Assembly (NCBI GenBank): GCA_910585435.1
Contig: CAJUEJ010000016.1
Coordinates: forward strand, 16,107-80,106
Source of the DNA: an uncultured Hungatella sp.
Lineage (GTDB): Bacteria > Bacillota > Clostridia > Lachnospirales > Lachnospiraceae
Length of the DNA stretch: 64,000 nucleotides
Direction: 5' to 3'
A model generated the notes under the pieces. That model was not told the origin of the DNA. It ran no database searches and saw nothing but the letters and a program-made list of their open reading frames with translations. Shown piece by piece: positions 25,892 to 33,358 of the stretch (its first letter is position 1; each line of letters opens with the position of its first letter). The translations under genes and the position numbers were made by a program.

Positions 25892-28038
25892 AAGAGGCCA
25901 TAGAGTTCATGATACCTGGATTCTGCGGTATGGGCATGCATTTTAAGCTGGACGGGTTCCGGCTGGTATATGTGTGCATTGCGGTGTTTATGTGGACGGT
26001 CAGCGGCGTGTTCTCCAGAGAATACATGGCTCATTATAAACATCATGGAAGATACTATTCTTTTTTCTGGGCTACGTTTGGGGCTACGGTGGGAGTGTTT
26101 TTGTCGGCGGATTTGTATACCACGTTTATCTTTTTTGAGATTATGTCTTTTACCTCTTATGTGTGGGTGGCTTTTGACGAGAGGAGGGAAAGCTTAAGGG
26201 CAGCGGAGACCTATCTGGCGGTGGCGGTTATCGGCGGTATGGTGATGCTGATGGGGTTGTTTCTTCTGTATGATTTGTTCGGGACTCTGGAGATGGATAA
26301 GTTGGGAGGCATGGCCGGGGCTGTGCTGGCCGGGGGAGAGGCGCCTGGGTGGACGGCTTTTCAGGGCGTGGAAGCAGGCCGGGAGGCGGTTTCCCAGGGA
26401 GCGGCAGCAGGTGCCGGGCTGCAGGCTTCAGGCGCATGGGCAGGGAGCAGGATATTTTCTTCTCCGGTTACTCAGCTGTACACAGCGGCGGCTTTGATGC
26501 TGTTCGGCTTTGGGGCCAAGGCAGGGTGTGTTCCCCTTCATATCTGGCTTCCCAAGGCACATCCGGAGGCGCCTGCGCCTGCCAGTGCGCTGCTGTCAGG
26601 AATTCTGACTAAGGCCGGGGTGTTCGGCATCATATTCCTGTCCTGCGTCCTGTTTGAGGCAGATGGAGCCTGGGGACAGCTTATTGCGGTTCTGGGGCTG
26701 GTTACCATGTTTCTGGGGGCTTTTCTGGCGGTGTTTTCGGTCAATCTGAAACGGACCCTGGCCTGTTCTTCTGTCTCTCAGATTGGGTTTATTCTCACAG
26801 GCATCGGCATGTCCTGCCTGCTGAAAAATGCGGGGGAGGACAATTCTCTGGCGGTGAGAGGTGCATTTCTCCATATGGTAAACCACTCTCTGTTTAAGCT
26901 GGTGCTGTTCTTGTGTGCAGGGGCTGTGTTTATGAACCTCCATCAACTGAATCTCAATGATATCCGGGGCTTTGGAAGGAAGAAGCCGGCCCTTAAGTTC
27001 TGCTTTCTCATGGGGGCCTTGGGAATCGGCGGAATTCCTCTGTGGAGCGGCTATATCAGCAAGACTCTGATTCATGAGAGCATTGTGGAATATATGAAGG
27101 CAGGCGGCGGTTCTGTTTTCTGGAAAGGGGCGGAATGGGTGTTTCTGTTTACCGGCGGAATGACTGTGGCCTATATGCTGAAGCTGTTTGCGGCGCTGTT
27201 TGTGGAGGTACATCCTGAGCGTCAGGCGGAGTTTGACGCAAAACCGGCCATGAACCGGGCAAGCAAAGCTGTCCTTACGGCGGCGGCTGTGATTCTTCCT
27301 GTATTCGGCATGACGGCTCATCTGACCATGGATAGGATTGCAGACATGGGCCAGGGATTTTTCGGCGGCGGAGGCGGCCACGGGCATGTGGTTTCCTATT
27401 TTTCTCTGGAGAATCTAAAGGGTGGTTTGATTTCCATAGGGATAGGGATTTTCTTGTATGTTGTGGTGATTCGGGGGCTTTTGATGGAAAAGGAGGAGGG
27501 CACCGGAGGAAAAAGGTATGCGGACCGGTGGCCTTCCTGGCTGGATTTGGAGAACCTGGTTTACCGCCCGGTGTTACAGACTGCCCTTCCCGGAGTCTGC
27601 GGGGCTGTGTTTGGATTCCTGGATAAGTATCTTGTGTCTGTGGCAGTGACGGTGTTTCTGACGGTGTCCACTGTGGCAGGGCGGTGTGCAGACCAGGCAG
27701 TGGACGGGATTGTGCGGCTTGCCAGAGCTACTACCCACAGCCAGAAGCCGGAGCCTAAGCATCATGACAGCAACCAGGCTGCCTATGTTCTGGGGCATAT
27801 GGCTGATAAGCTGGCGGCTTTTGGGGACAGGATAAGACGGCTGGCAAAGGGAAACAAAAAGAAGGCAGAAGCCGGAACCGGAAGGGTGTCCGTGATACCG
27901 GAATTTGTCCGGAGAGAGCAGGAGCTGAAGGTCACAGGGAAGCTGGTGGAGGAAAGTTTTTCCTTTGGGCTGATGCTGTTCAGCATCGGACTCTGCCTGA
28001 CCCTTGGGTATCTGCTTGTGGTATTCTTGATTTGGTAG
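25888..28038 (+). CDS. Antiporter subunit 4, long NuoL/MrpA-like proton-translocating subunit
   Basis: This 716-residue protein is the largest subunit, with an extended C-terminal region (after about 500) holding further helices and a charged segment, as in NuoL or hydrogenase-4 component B. Key residues are present: Glu in FIFFEIMSFTS, Lys in FGAKAGCVPLHIWLP, Lys in GILTKAGVFG and Lys in GYISKTLIHE. An Ala/Gly-rich insert of about 50 residues (about 145-190) enlarges one loop. AGGAGG precedes the ATG. It closes the operon and is followed by a strong terminator. Confidence 0.9.
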   Translation: MKEAIEFMIPGFCGMGMHFKLDGFRLVYVCIAVFMWTVSGVFSREYMAHYKHHGRYYSFFWATFGATVGVFLSADLYTTFIFFEIMSFTSYVWVAFDERRESLRAAETYLAVAVIGGMVMLMGLFLLYDLFGTLEMDKLGGMAGAVLAGGEAPGWTAFQGVEAGREAVSQGAAAGAGLQASGAWAGSRIFSSPVTQLYTAAALMLFGFGAKAGCVPLHIWLPKAHPEAPAPASALLSGILTKAGVFGIIFLSCVLFEADGAWGQLIAVLGLVTMFLGAFLAVFSVNLKRTLACSSVSQIGFILTGIGMSCLLKNAGEDNSLAVRGAFLHMVNHSLFKLVLFLCAGAVFMNLHQLNLNDIRGFGRKKPALKFCFLMGALGIGGIPLWSGYISKTLIHESIVEYMKAGGGSVFWKGAEWVFLFTGGMTVAYMLKLFAALFVEVHPERQAEFDAKPAMNRASKAVLTAAAVILPVFGMTAHLTMDRIADMGQGFFGGGGGHGHVVSYFSLENLKGGLISIGIGIFLYVVVIRGLLMEKEEGTGGKRYADRWPSWLDLENLVYRPVLQTALPGVCGAVFGFLDKYLVSVAVTVFLTVSTVAGRCADQAVDGIVRLARATTHSQKPEPKHHDSNQAAYVLGHMADKLAAFGDRIRRLAKGNKKKAEAGTGRVSVIPEFVRREQELKVTGKLVEESFSFGLMLFSIGLCLTLGYLLVVFLIW

Positions 28039-28047
28039 TGAGATGGG

Positions 28048-28098
28048 AAAGGAAGGCTCCTGAATCCTTTGGCTGGGAGGATGGGGCCTTCCTTTTTT
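28048..28098 (+). terminator. Intrinsic terminator of the Mrp/Mbh-like operon
   Basis: AAAGGAAGGCTCC (28048-28060) pairs with GGGGCCTTCCTTT (28083-28095) with one mismatch, followed by T runs. Confidence 0.87.
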
Positions 28099-28118
28099 CT
28101 TTTTTTGGGTAGAACAAT

Positions 28119-28165
28119 GGAGCTGCTGCTCTGGCAGACAGATTGTCTGCCAGAGCAGCAGCTCC
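28119..28165. repeat. Perfect 22-bp inverted repeat downstream of tRNA-Glu
   Basis: The arm GGAGCTGCTGCTCTGGCAGACA (first part of 28119-28140) is repeated as its exact complement at 28144-28165 around a three-base loop. It lies 9 bases past the tRNA-Glu 3' end on the minus strand. It has no T run on that side, so termination is uncertain. Confidence 0.9.
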
Positions 28166-28173
28166 TTCTTCTA

Positions 28174-28245
28174 TGACCTCATCGGGAATCGAACCCGAGT
28201 TTACGCCGTGAGAGGGCGTCGTCTTAACCGCTTGACCATGAGGCC
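28174..28245 (-). tRNA. tRNA-Glu (anticodon CTC)
   Basis: The 72-base minus-strand sequence folds as a cloverleaf: acceptor GGCCTCA with TGAGGTC, anticodon loop CTCTCAC giving CTC, and T-loop GGTTCGATTCC. The CCA end is not encoded. It is the second gene of a two-tRNA unit. Confidence 0.95.
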
Positions 28246-28280
28246 CTATGGACTATCTACAAAGAATAGTTCATAAAAAG

Positions 28281-28353
28281 TGGAGACAACAGGGCTCGAA
28301 CCTGCGACCCCATGCGTGTGATGCATGTGCTCTCCCAGCTGAGCTATGCCTCC
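28281..28353 (-). tRNA. tRNA-Val (anticodon CAC)
   Basis: The 73-base minus-strand sequence has acceptor GGAGGCA with TGTCTCC, D-arm AGCTCAGCTGGGAGAGC, anticodon stem-loop CATGC-ATCACAC-GCATG giving CAC, and T-loop GGTTCGAGCCC. CCA is not encoded. It lies 35 bases upstream of tRNA-Glu and shares its promoter. Confidence 0.95.
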
Positions 28354-28360
28354 GCTCACT

Positions 28361-28388
28361 ATTGTACCACGGATTGGGAAAAATGCAA
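28361..28388 (-). promoter_or_regulatory. Promoter of the tRNA-Val/tRNA-Glu unit
   Basis: On the minus strand TTGCAT (28383-28388) and TACAAT (28361-28366) are 16 bases apart and end 7 bases from tRNA-Val. Confidence 0.75.
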
Positions 28389-28482
28389 GGGGAAAATGAA
28401 AAAAATTGTATTTTTGTATTCTGAAAATGTGGTATACTGACAGAAAGACAGAATTAAATTGAAACAGCAGGAGGGTGTGGCA

Positions 28483-28824
28483 ATGTGTACGAAATCTGAA
28501 TTACAGGTGGTGCTGAAAAAGGTGAAAAGCGCTGCACAGCAGCTTTATGGGGATAAGTTAAACAAAATTATCCTTTATGGTTCTTATGCCCGTGGAGATA
28601 ATACCGATGAGTCAGATATTGATATCATGATTGTTTTAAACTGTGAGGCAGGAGAAATAAAAAAACTGCGGGGCATAACTGCTGAGATGGCCAGTGATAT
28701 TTCCCTTGAGGAAGAAGTTTTTCTTTCTATTTTACTGCGAGATAAAAAATATTTTGAAACAAATCTTAATCTTCTTCCGTTTTATCAGAATATCGAAAGA
28801 GAGGGGATTGCTGTTTATGGATGA
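28483..28824 (+). CDS. MNT-type minimal nucleotidyltransferase (putative antitoxin)
   Basis: This 113-residue protein has the nucleotidyltransferase signature G-S-x10-D-x-D in GSYARGDNTDESDIDIMI, with the metal-binding aspartates in place. Stand-alone MNT proteins paired with HEPN proteins act as antitoxins that add AMP to the HEPN RNase (type VII systems). The start at 28483 follows GGAGG. Its stop overlaps the start of the HEPN gene as ATGGATGA, so translation is coupled. The third carboxylate usually found later in the fold is probably in the EEEVFLSIL strand region. Confidence 0.9.
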   Translation: MCTKSELQVVLKKVKSAAQQLYGDKLNKIILYGSYARGDNTDESDIDIMIVLNCEAGEIKKLRGITAEMASDISLEEEVFLSILLRDKKYFETNLNLLPFYQNIEREGIAVYG

Positions 28825-29458
28825 AGCAAGAAAAGATTTGTGCCGCTATCGTTTGGATAAGGCGAAAAAGTGCCTGTTATCCGCAAAGGTATTGGCTCGG
28901 TCTGAGGATTATTGTGGTGCGGCTAATCGTTCGTATTATGCTATGTTCCACTGCATTAGAAGTTTATTGGCATTGGAAGGAGTGGACTTTTCAAAGCATG
29001 CTGGCGTAATGGCATATTTTCAAAAAAATTATGTCAAATCAGGAATATTTGGAAAGGAATATTCGAAAATTTTAACTGAAGCGTTTCAGGTCAGAAGTGA
29101 TTCGGACTATGATGATTATTATATGATATCCAAAGAAGAAGTAGAAGCGCAGATAGAGAATGCAGTATTTTTCTTTGATAGTATCACGAAATATGTGAAT
29201 GATATATTTATATCAGAAAAAGGGATAGACCCGAATAAAACCAATATGGACAAAGAGACAAAAGAGCCCATTTATATTACAAAGAATGGGGAAGGGGATC
29301 TGGTACTTATGAGTATCGATGCCTTTGAGAAAAGGGAGCAGATGTTAAAGCTTCGGGAAAAGGTGCTGCAGGCAGAGCAGGAACGCATAGGCGGAGCAGA
29401 AACCCTCAGTATAGCCCAGGCAAGGGAGCGATTGAAGGAGAGATTAAATGAAGTATAG
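28817..29458 (+). CDS. HEPN-domain toxin fused to a Phd/YefM antitoxin domain
   Basis: This 213-residue protein joins two families. Residues 1-131 are a HEPN domain of the COG1895 type, with the RNase-type R-x6-H motif Arg38 to His45 (RSYYAMFH). Residues about 148-213 read as a Phd/YefM antitoxin: KEPIYITKNGEGDLVLMSID followed by an amphipathic toxin-binding tail ending in ARERLKERLNEV. The first 20 or so residues of a normal Phd protein, which form part of its DNA-binding dimer, are missing at the joint. No stop, frameshift or internal ribosome site separates the parts. The gene overlaps the MNT gene upstream by 8 bases and the ParE-like toxin gene downstream by 11 bases. Confidence 0.85.
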   Translation: MDEARKDLCRYRLDKAKKCLLSAKVLARSEDYCGAANRSYYAMFHCIRSLLALEGVDFSKHAGVMAYFQKNYVKSGIFGKEYSKILTEAFQVRSDSDYDDYYMISKEEVEAQIENAVFFFDSITKYVNDIFISEKGIDPNKTNMDKETKEPIYITKNGEGDLVLMSIDAFEKREQMLKLREKVLQAEQERIGGAETLSIAQARERLKERLNEV

Positions 29459-29753
29459 GGTCGAGATCCTTCCTACAGCCTGGGAGGATTTAAAACGCAT
29501 AGAAGACTGGTATGCAGTCCAATTTGATGTGGAAACAGCTTTGAGGGTAAGTGAGCGTATCCTTGATACTATGGAGCGATTAGAGTCTTTTCCTGATTCC
29601 GGCTCTTTAACGCAGGATGAATGGCTGAATCAGAAAGGATATCGGATGGTTATCTGCAAAAAGCATGTGATTATTTACAGGTGGATCAGTGAGAACGTAT
29701 ACATTTATCATATAGCCGATACTCAGACAGAATACACGAAGTTGTTTTTTTGA
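29448..29753 (+). CDS. RelE/ParE-family toxin
   Basis: This 101-residue protein has the ParE/RelE pattern: YRVEILPTAWEDLKRIEDWY, a central ERLESFPDSG turn, GYRMVICKKHVIIYRW and a C-terminal YIYHIADTQTEY strand. Family members poison gyrase (ParE) or cut ribosome-bound mRNA (RelE); which one cannot be read here. Its start lies inside the end of the HEPN-Phd gene, exactly where a ParE gene normally follows its Phd partner. A repeat-type terminator lies about 115 bases downstream. Confidence 0.88.
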   Translation: MKYRVEILPTAWEDLKRIEDWYAVQFDVETALRVSERILDTMERLESFPDSGSLTQDEWLNQKGYRMVICKKHVIIYRWISENVYIYHIADTQTEYTKLFF

Positions 29754-29828
29754 GTACAAATGGAAAGGGAGCGGAACCGAATTGTATGACGTGACACGGG
29801 GGGATGAAAGGGAAATATGGCCGATGTG

Positions 29829-29925
29829 CCGCCCAGGCACAAAGAAATTCTGAAAAGTATATGAAGATAAAAAGGTGGCTGTACTGAGAACAGAGGATTC
29901 TGACTCGGTGCAGCCGCCTTTTTGC
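29829..29925 (+). terminator. Repeated terminator element, copy 1
   Basis: AAAAAGGTGGCTG (29869-29881) and CTGAG pair with CTCGG and CAGCCGCCTTTTT (to 29923) around the loop AACAGAGGATTCTGA. The hairpin, its loop and about 40 bases before it are repeated at 42719-42815. Confidence 0.85.
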
Positions 29926-29992
29926 CATTCTCTCTACGCTGTATCCCTGCTGGAAAGAGATAGACAGTAAGCCTGTTGATTTCTGTGGCTTA

Positions 29993-30045
29993 TTGTTGAT
30001 TAGAGTACTAGGAATAGAATGGGATTTATTGTAAAATATATACAA
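29993..30045 (+). promoter_or_regulatory. Possible promoter and operator of the sugar cluster
   Basis: TTGTTG (29993-29998) and TAGAAT (30015-30020) are 16 bases apart, followed by the inverted repeat TTGTA-N7-TACAA at 30029-30045 near the expected start point. The fit to consensus is moderate. Confidence 0.35.
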
Positions 30046-30133
30046 CAAAAGCAGCAGGAAATGTGATTTTGTTAGTACAAACGGTGAGGTTTACCGCGGA
30101 AACAGAGCCGTAATAAAAGAGGAGGAAATTATA

Positions 30134-31525
30134 ATGAGGAAAAAGAGACTTATCAGCATGTTTATGGCTCTTACCATGGCGGCAGGAACATTGACAGCCT
30201 GCGGCGGCTCCGGTTCTTCGGGAGGGAATCCTTCATCAGGAGGAACCACCACGGCTGTGGCTGCTCAGAACGAGCAGAAGGCGCCGGAGACGAAAGCAGA
30301 GGCAGAGGCAGAGGCAGAGGCAAAGCCGGAGGCCGGTGGAGAGGTTACAACTCTGGTATTCCAGGTGAATGACAAGGGCGTTGTTGACGCCTCCAAAGAT
30401 GCGATTGCCAAGTTTGAGCAGGAGCATAATTGCAAGGTTGAGATTATCAGCGGCTTTAACGGATGGCCGGATTACTGGTCCAAGCTGCTTACTTCCATAG
30501 CCGGCGGAACAGGGCCGGATGTGGCTAATTTAAAGGAAACGCATCTGGGAGAGCTGTATAACAAGGGAGCTCTTCTAGACCTGACGGATTATATCGGGGC
30601 TGACGATGAGGTGAAGGAAGAGGACTTTGCAAGCGCGGCATGGGATGCGGTTACCTTTGACGGGAAAGTGTATGCCCTGCCGAAACACGGAAGCATGGTT
30701 GCCCTGTATTATAATGAAGAATTGCTGGCAGAGAAAGGATACACAGAGCCTCCCAAGACATGGGACGAGTTAAAGACCATGGCAAAGGATTTGACAGACC
30801 CGTCCAAGGGACAGTATGGTTTCATGTGGTATGAACTGGGAACCAGAGAGCCTTGTTTTGCATGGTGGTACGGATACTATCTGATGGCAGGCGGAGAGTC
30901 GGTCTGGAAAAACGGAGTTCCGGGACAGGACTTTAATATCAACAATCAGGCTGGTCTGGATGCACTGAATCTGCAGGTGGATATGCTGTACAAGGATGAG
31001 TCGGCAGTTCCGCCTACCACACAGGAGACAGCCCTTGCAGAGAACGGCAAGGTTGCCATGTGGATGCAGGGCTGCTGGAAGATTGCTGAATATCCGCAGA
31101 CAGCGCCTGACTTAAAGTGGAAGGCAGCGCTGCTTCCTGGATATAAGAACAATGCCCACAATGCACTGGTGGATGTGTACGGAGTATTGAAGGACAGCAA
31201 GAATCCGGAGCTTGCCTATGAATTTGTGAAGATGCTGACCTCAGAAGAAAATGATTTGAATTTCAATGTGATTTCCGGCCAGATGCCCGCAAGGAAAGCA
31301 AACTATGATAAGGAGCCTTATGCCAATGATGAGAACTGGCAGGTATTTATGGAAGCCTTCCAGCTTCCGGAGACACAGCCCAAGCCAGTATGCCAGGGGT
31401 ATGAAGAAACAGGTATCGCGGTAGTGACAGAGCTTCAGAAGGCCTGGTACAATCAGGTTACGCCTGAAGAGGCCCTGGAAAGTGCGGATGCGGTAGCAGC
31501 GGAAATCTTGTCACGGAATCAGTAA
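30134..31525 (+). CDS. ABC sugar transporter, extracellular solute-binding lipoprotein
   Basis: This 463-residue protein has a lipoprotein signal with lipobox LTAC (Cys23), a Glu/Ala/Lys-rich linker (about 35-70; EAEAEAKPEA type) and a family-1 binding-protein fold with FEQEHNCKVEIISGF, ITSIAGGTGPDV-like SIAGGTGPDVAN and YYNEELLAEKGYTEPPKTWDEL. It should capture a carbohydrate outside the membrane and deliver it to the two permeases downstream. AGGAGG precedes the ATG. No ATPase gene is in the cluster, so a shared MsmX-type ATPase elsewhere is needed. Confidence 0.92.
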   Translation: MRKKRLISMFMALTMAAGTLTACGGSGSSGGNPSSGGTTTAVAAQNEQKAPETKAEAEAEAEAKPEAGGEVTTLVFQVNDKGVVDASKDAIAKFEQEHNCKVEIISGFNGWPDYWSKLLTSIAGGTGPDVANLKETHLGELYNKGALLDLTDYIGADDEVKEEDFASAAWDAVTFDGKVYALPKHGSMVALYYNEELLAEKGYTEPPKTWDELKTMAKDLTDPSKGQYGFMWYELGTREPCFAWWYGYYLMAGGESVWKNGVPGQDFNINNQAGLDALNLQVDMLYKDESAVPPTTQETALAENGKVAMWMQGCWKIAEYPQTAPDLKWKAALLPGYKNNAHNALVDVYGVLKDSKNPELAYEFVKMLTSEENDLNFNVISGQMPARKANYDKEPYANDENWQVFMEAFQLPETQPKPVCQGYEETGIAVVTELQKAWYNQVTPEEALESADAVAAEILSRNQ

Positions 31526-31601
31526 ACAGATACATGTCGTGCCGGGTGAATTCTCATCCGGCATGATTTTCAAATGGAAAACACGAAAGGAGGAACCTGG
31601 C

Positions 31602-32483
31602 ATGAAGAAAAGAAAACGATGGCTTACAGGCTATGCATTTATCTCCCTGTGGCTGTTCGGACTGCTGGCATTTACATTGCTTCCCATGCTCTATTCTTTT
31701 TACATCAGCTTGACAGAGTGGGATTTTATCGGCACCCCCAGGTTTATCGGCTTAAGAAATTATAAACAGATTTTTAAAGACCAGACGGCTCGTATTGCGC
31801 TTATCAATACGGCTTACTATACGGTATTTTCCGTTCCGCTGCGTCTTATACTGGCGCTGATTGCTGCGCTTATGTTAAGCAAACCATATAAGGGGTCCAA
31901 TGGAATGAGAGTCCTGTTTTACATGCCGGGAATTATCTCCGGAGTGGCTATCTCCGCGGTCTGGTCCCGGCTCTTTGACCCCTTTTACGGAGGGTTCAAT
32001 GACATACTGGCCCGTTTCGGTATCCCAGGGCAGGCCTGGTTAAGTGATGTACATCTGGCCATGCCTTCCATTATTTTAATGAATCTGATGTATATCGGGA
32101 CTCCCATGGTGGTTTTTATTGCAGCGGTAAAAGGGGTTCCGACGGAGCTTTATGAGGTTGCCCTGCTGGACGGCGCCAGTCCGTGGAAACGGTTTATCCA
32201 TATTACGGTTCCCATGATTTCCCCGATTTTGTTCTACAATCTGATTATGCAGATAATCCAGTCATTCCAGGTATTTACAAATGTTTATATTATGACAAAC
32301 GGCGGCCCGGCCAATGCCACCATGGTATTTGTGCTGTATCTCTATCAGTCGGCCTTCCAGTATCTGCGCATGGGATATGGCTCTGCGCTGGCCTGGGTGC
32401 TGTTTGCCATTATTCTGATACTGACGCTTTTGGTATTTCGTACCTCCGGATGGGTATATTTTGAGGGAAAGGAGGAAAAATGA
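31602..32483 (+). CDS. ABC sugar transporter permease 1 (MalF/UgpA-like)
   Basis: The ATG at 31602 follows AAAGGAGG; the longer frame is rejected. The 293-residue protein has six helices and the EAA loop YEVALLDGASPWKRFIHITVP that docks the ATPase. The MLYSFYISLTEWDF opening is typical of the MalF/UgpA class. It overlaps permease 2 by four bases. Confidence 0.92.
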   Translation: MKKRKRWLTGYAFISLWLFGLLAFTLLPMLYSFYISLTEWDFIGTPRFIGLRNYKQIFKDQTARIALINTAYYTVFSVPLRLILALIAALMLSKPYKGSNGMRVLFYMPGIISGVAISAVWSRLFDPFYGGFNDILARFGIPGQAWLSDVHLAMPSIILMNLMYIGTPMVVFIAAVKGVPTELYEVALLDGASPWKRFIHITVPMISPILFYNLIMQIIQSFQVFTNVYIMTNGGPANATMVFVLYLYQSAFQYLRMGYGSALAWVLFAIILILTLLVFRTSGWVYFEGKEEK

Positions 32484-33328
32484 TGGGGCGGAAGCGGAAA
32501 AGATTTTTAGTAAAAATAGTCTGGTATGTAAGCGTCCTTTTGATGGCGGTCATTTTTATCATGCCGATTTACTGGATGGTGCTTATGTCTTTTAAGCCTA
32601 TTTCAGAGATGTATGTGGTTCCCACCCCCTGGTTTCCCAGGCCTCCCTTTCAGATAAGCAATTACATCGAGGCATGGACCCAGTATCCCTTTCCTACCTA
32701 TTTTAAAAATACGGTAACAGTGGTTGCCCTTGCAACTCTGGGGAATGTAATGTCTTCCTCTGTAACGGCTTTCGGGTTTGCACGGATTAAATTCCCGGGG
32801 CGGAACTTTCTGTTTGTGGTTTTGATTTCTACTATGATGCTGCCCTACCAGGTAAAGATTATCCCTCTGTTTCTGCTTTACAAATCTATCGGCTGGCTTA
32901 ATTCCCTGTGGCCTCTGATTGTACCTGCTTTTTTTGCGGCGGCATCACCGTTTTTCGTGTTTCTCATGCGCCAGTTTTTCCTGTCCATTCCTGAGGAGCT
33001 GGCAGATGCCGCCCGGATTGACGGATGCGGATACTTTAATATTTATCTCAGAATTTTTCTGCCCCTTACGAAACCGGCTATGGTTACGGTTGCACTGTTT
33101 TCCTTTATGGATAATTGGAACGATTTCTTTATGCCTTTAATTTATATTAATTCCAATCAGTATAAAACCTTATCCCTGGGCCTTGCAGGCATGACCGGAC
33201 AATACGTAAGCGAATGGCATATTATTATGGCCGCCAGCGTAATCACCGTTCTGCCCTGTGTCATTGTCTTTCTGCTTGCGCAGAAGCATTTTGTGGAGGG
33301 GATTGCCGCAAGTGGTATCAAAGGATAA
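32480..33328 (+). CDS. ABC sugar transporter permease 2 (MalG/UgpE-like)
   Basis: This 282-residue protein has six helices and the EAA motif ELADAARIDGCGYFNIYLRIFLP. AGGAGG lies just before two adjacent ATG codons; the second (32483) has slightly better spacing. With permease 1 and the lipoprotein it completes a CUT1-type importer that lacks its own ATPase. Confidence 0.92.
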   Translation: MMGRKRKRFLVKIVWYVSVLLMAVIFIMPIYWMVLMSFKPISEMYVVPTPWFPRPPFQISNYIEAWTQYPFPTYFKNTVTVVALATLGNVMSSSVTAFGFARIKFPGRNFLFVVLISTMMLPYQVKIIPLFLLYKSIGWLNSLWPLIVPAFFAAASPFFVFLMRQFFLSIPEELADAARIDGCGYFNIYLRIFLPLTKPAMVTVALFSFMDNWNDFFMPLIYINSNQYKTLSLGLAGMTGQYVSEWHIIMAASVITVLPCVIVFLLAQKHFVEGIAASGIKG

Positions 33329-33358
33329 GTAAAATTTTAGAGGAGGAGTTTGGGAAAA

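Noticed and set aside
26596..27387. Minus-strand ORF of 263 codons
   Set aside because: It is a shadow of the large NuoL-like subunit; no ribosome site, and a His/Gln/Arg-rich composition typical of antisense frames.
18242..28038. Hydrogenase-4 or NADH dehydrogenase operon
   Set aside because: The large subunits resemble those complexes, but no NiFe, NuoH, NuoI or flavin subunit is encoded here; the E, F and G subunits point to the Mrp/Mbh group.
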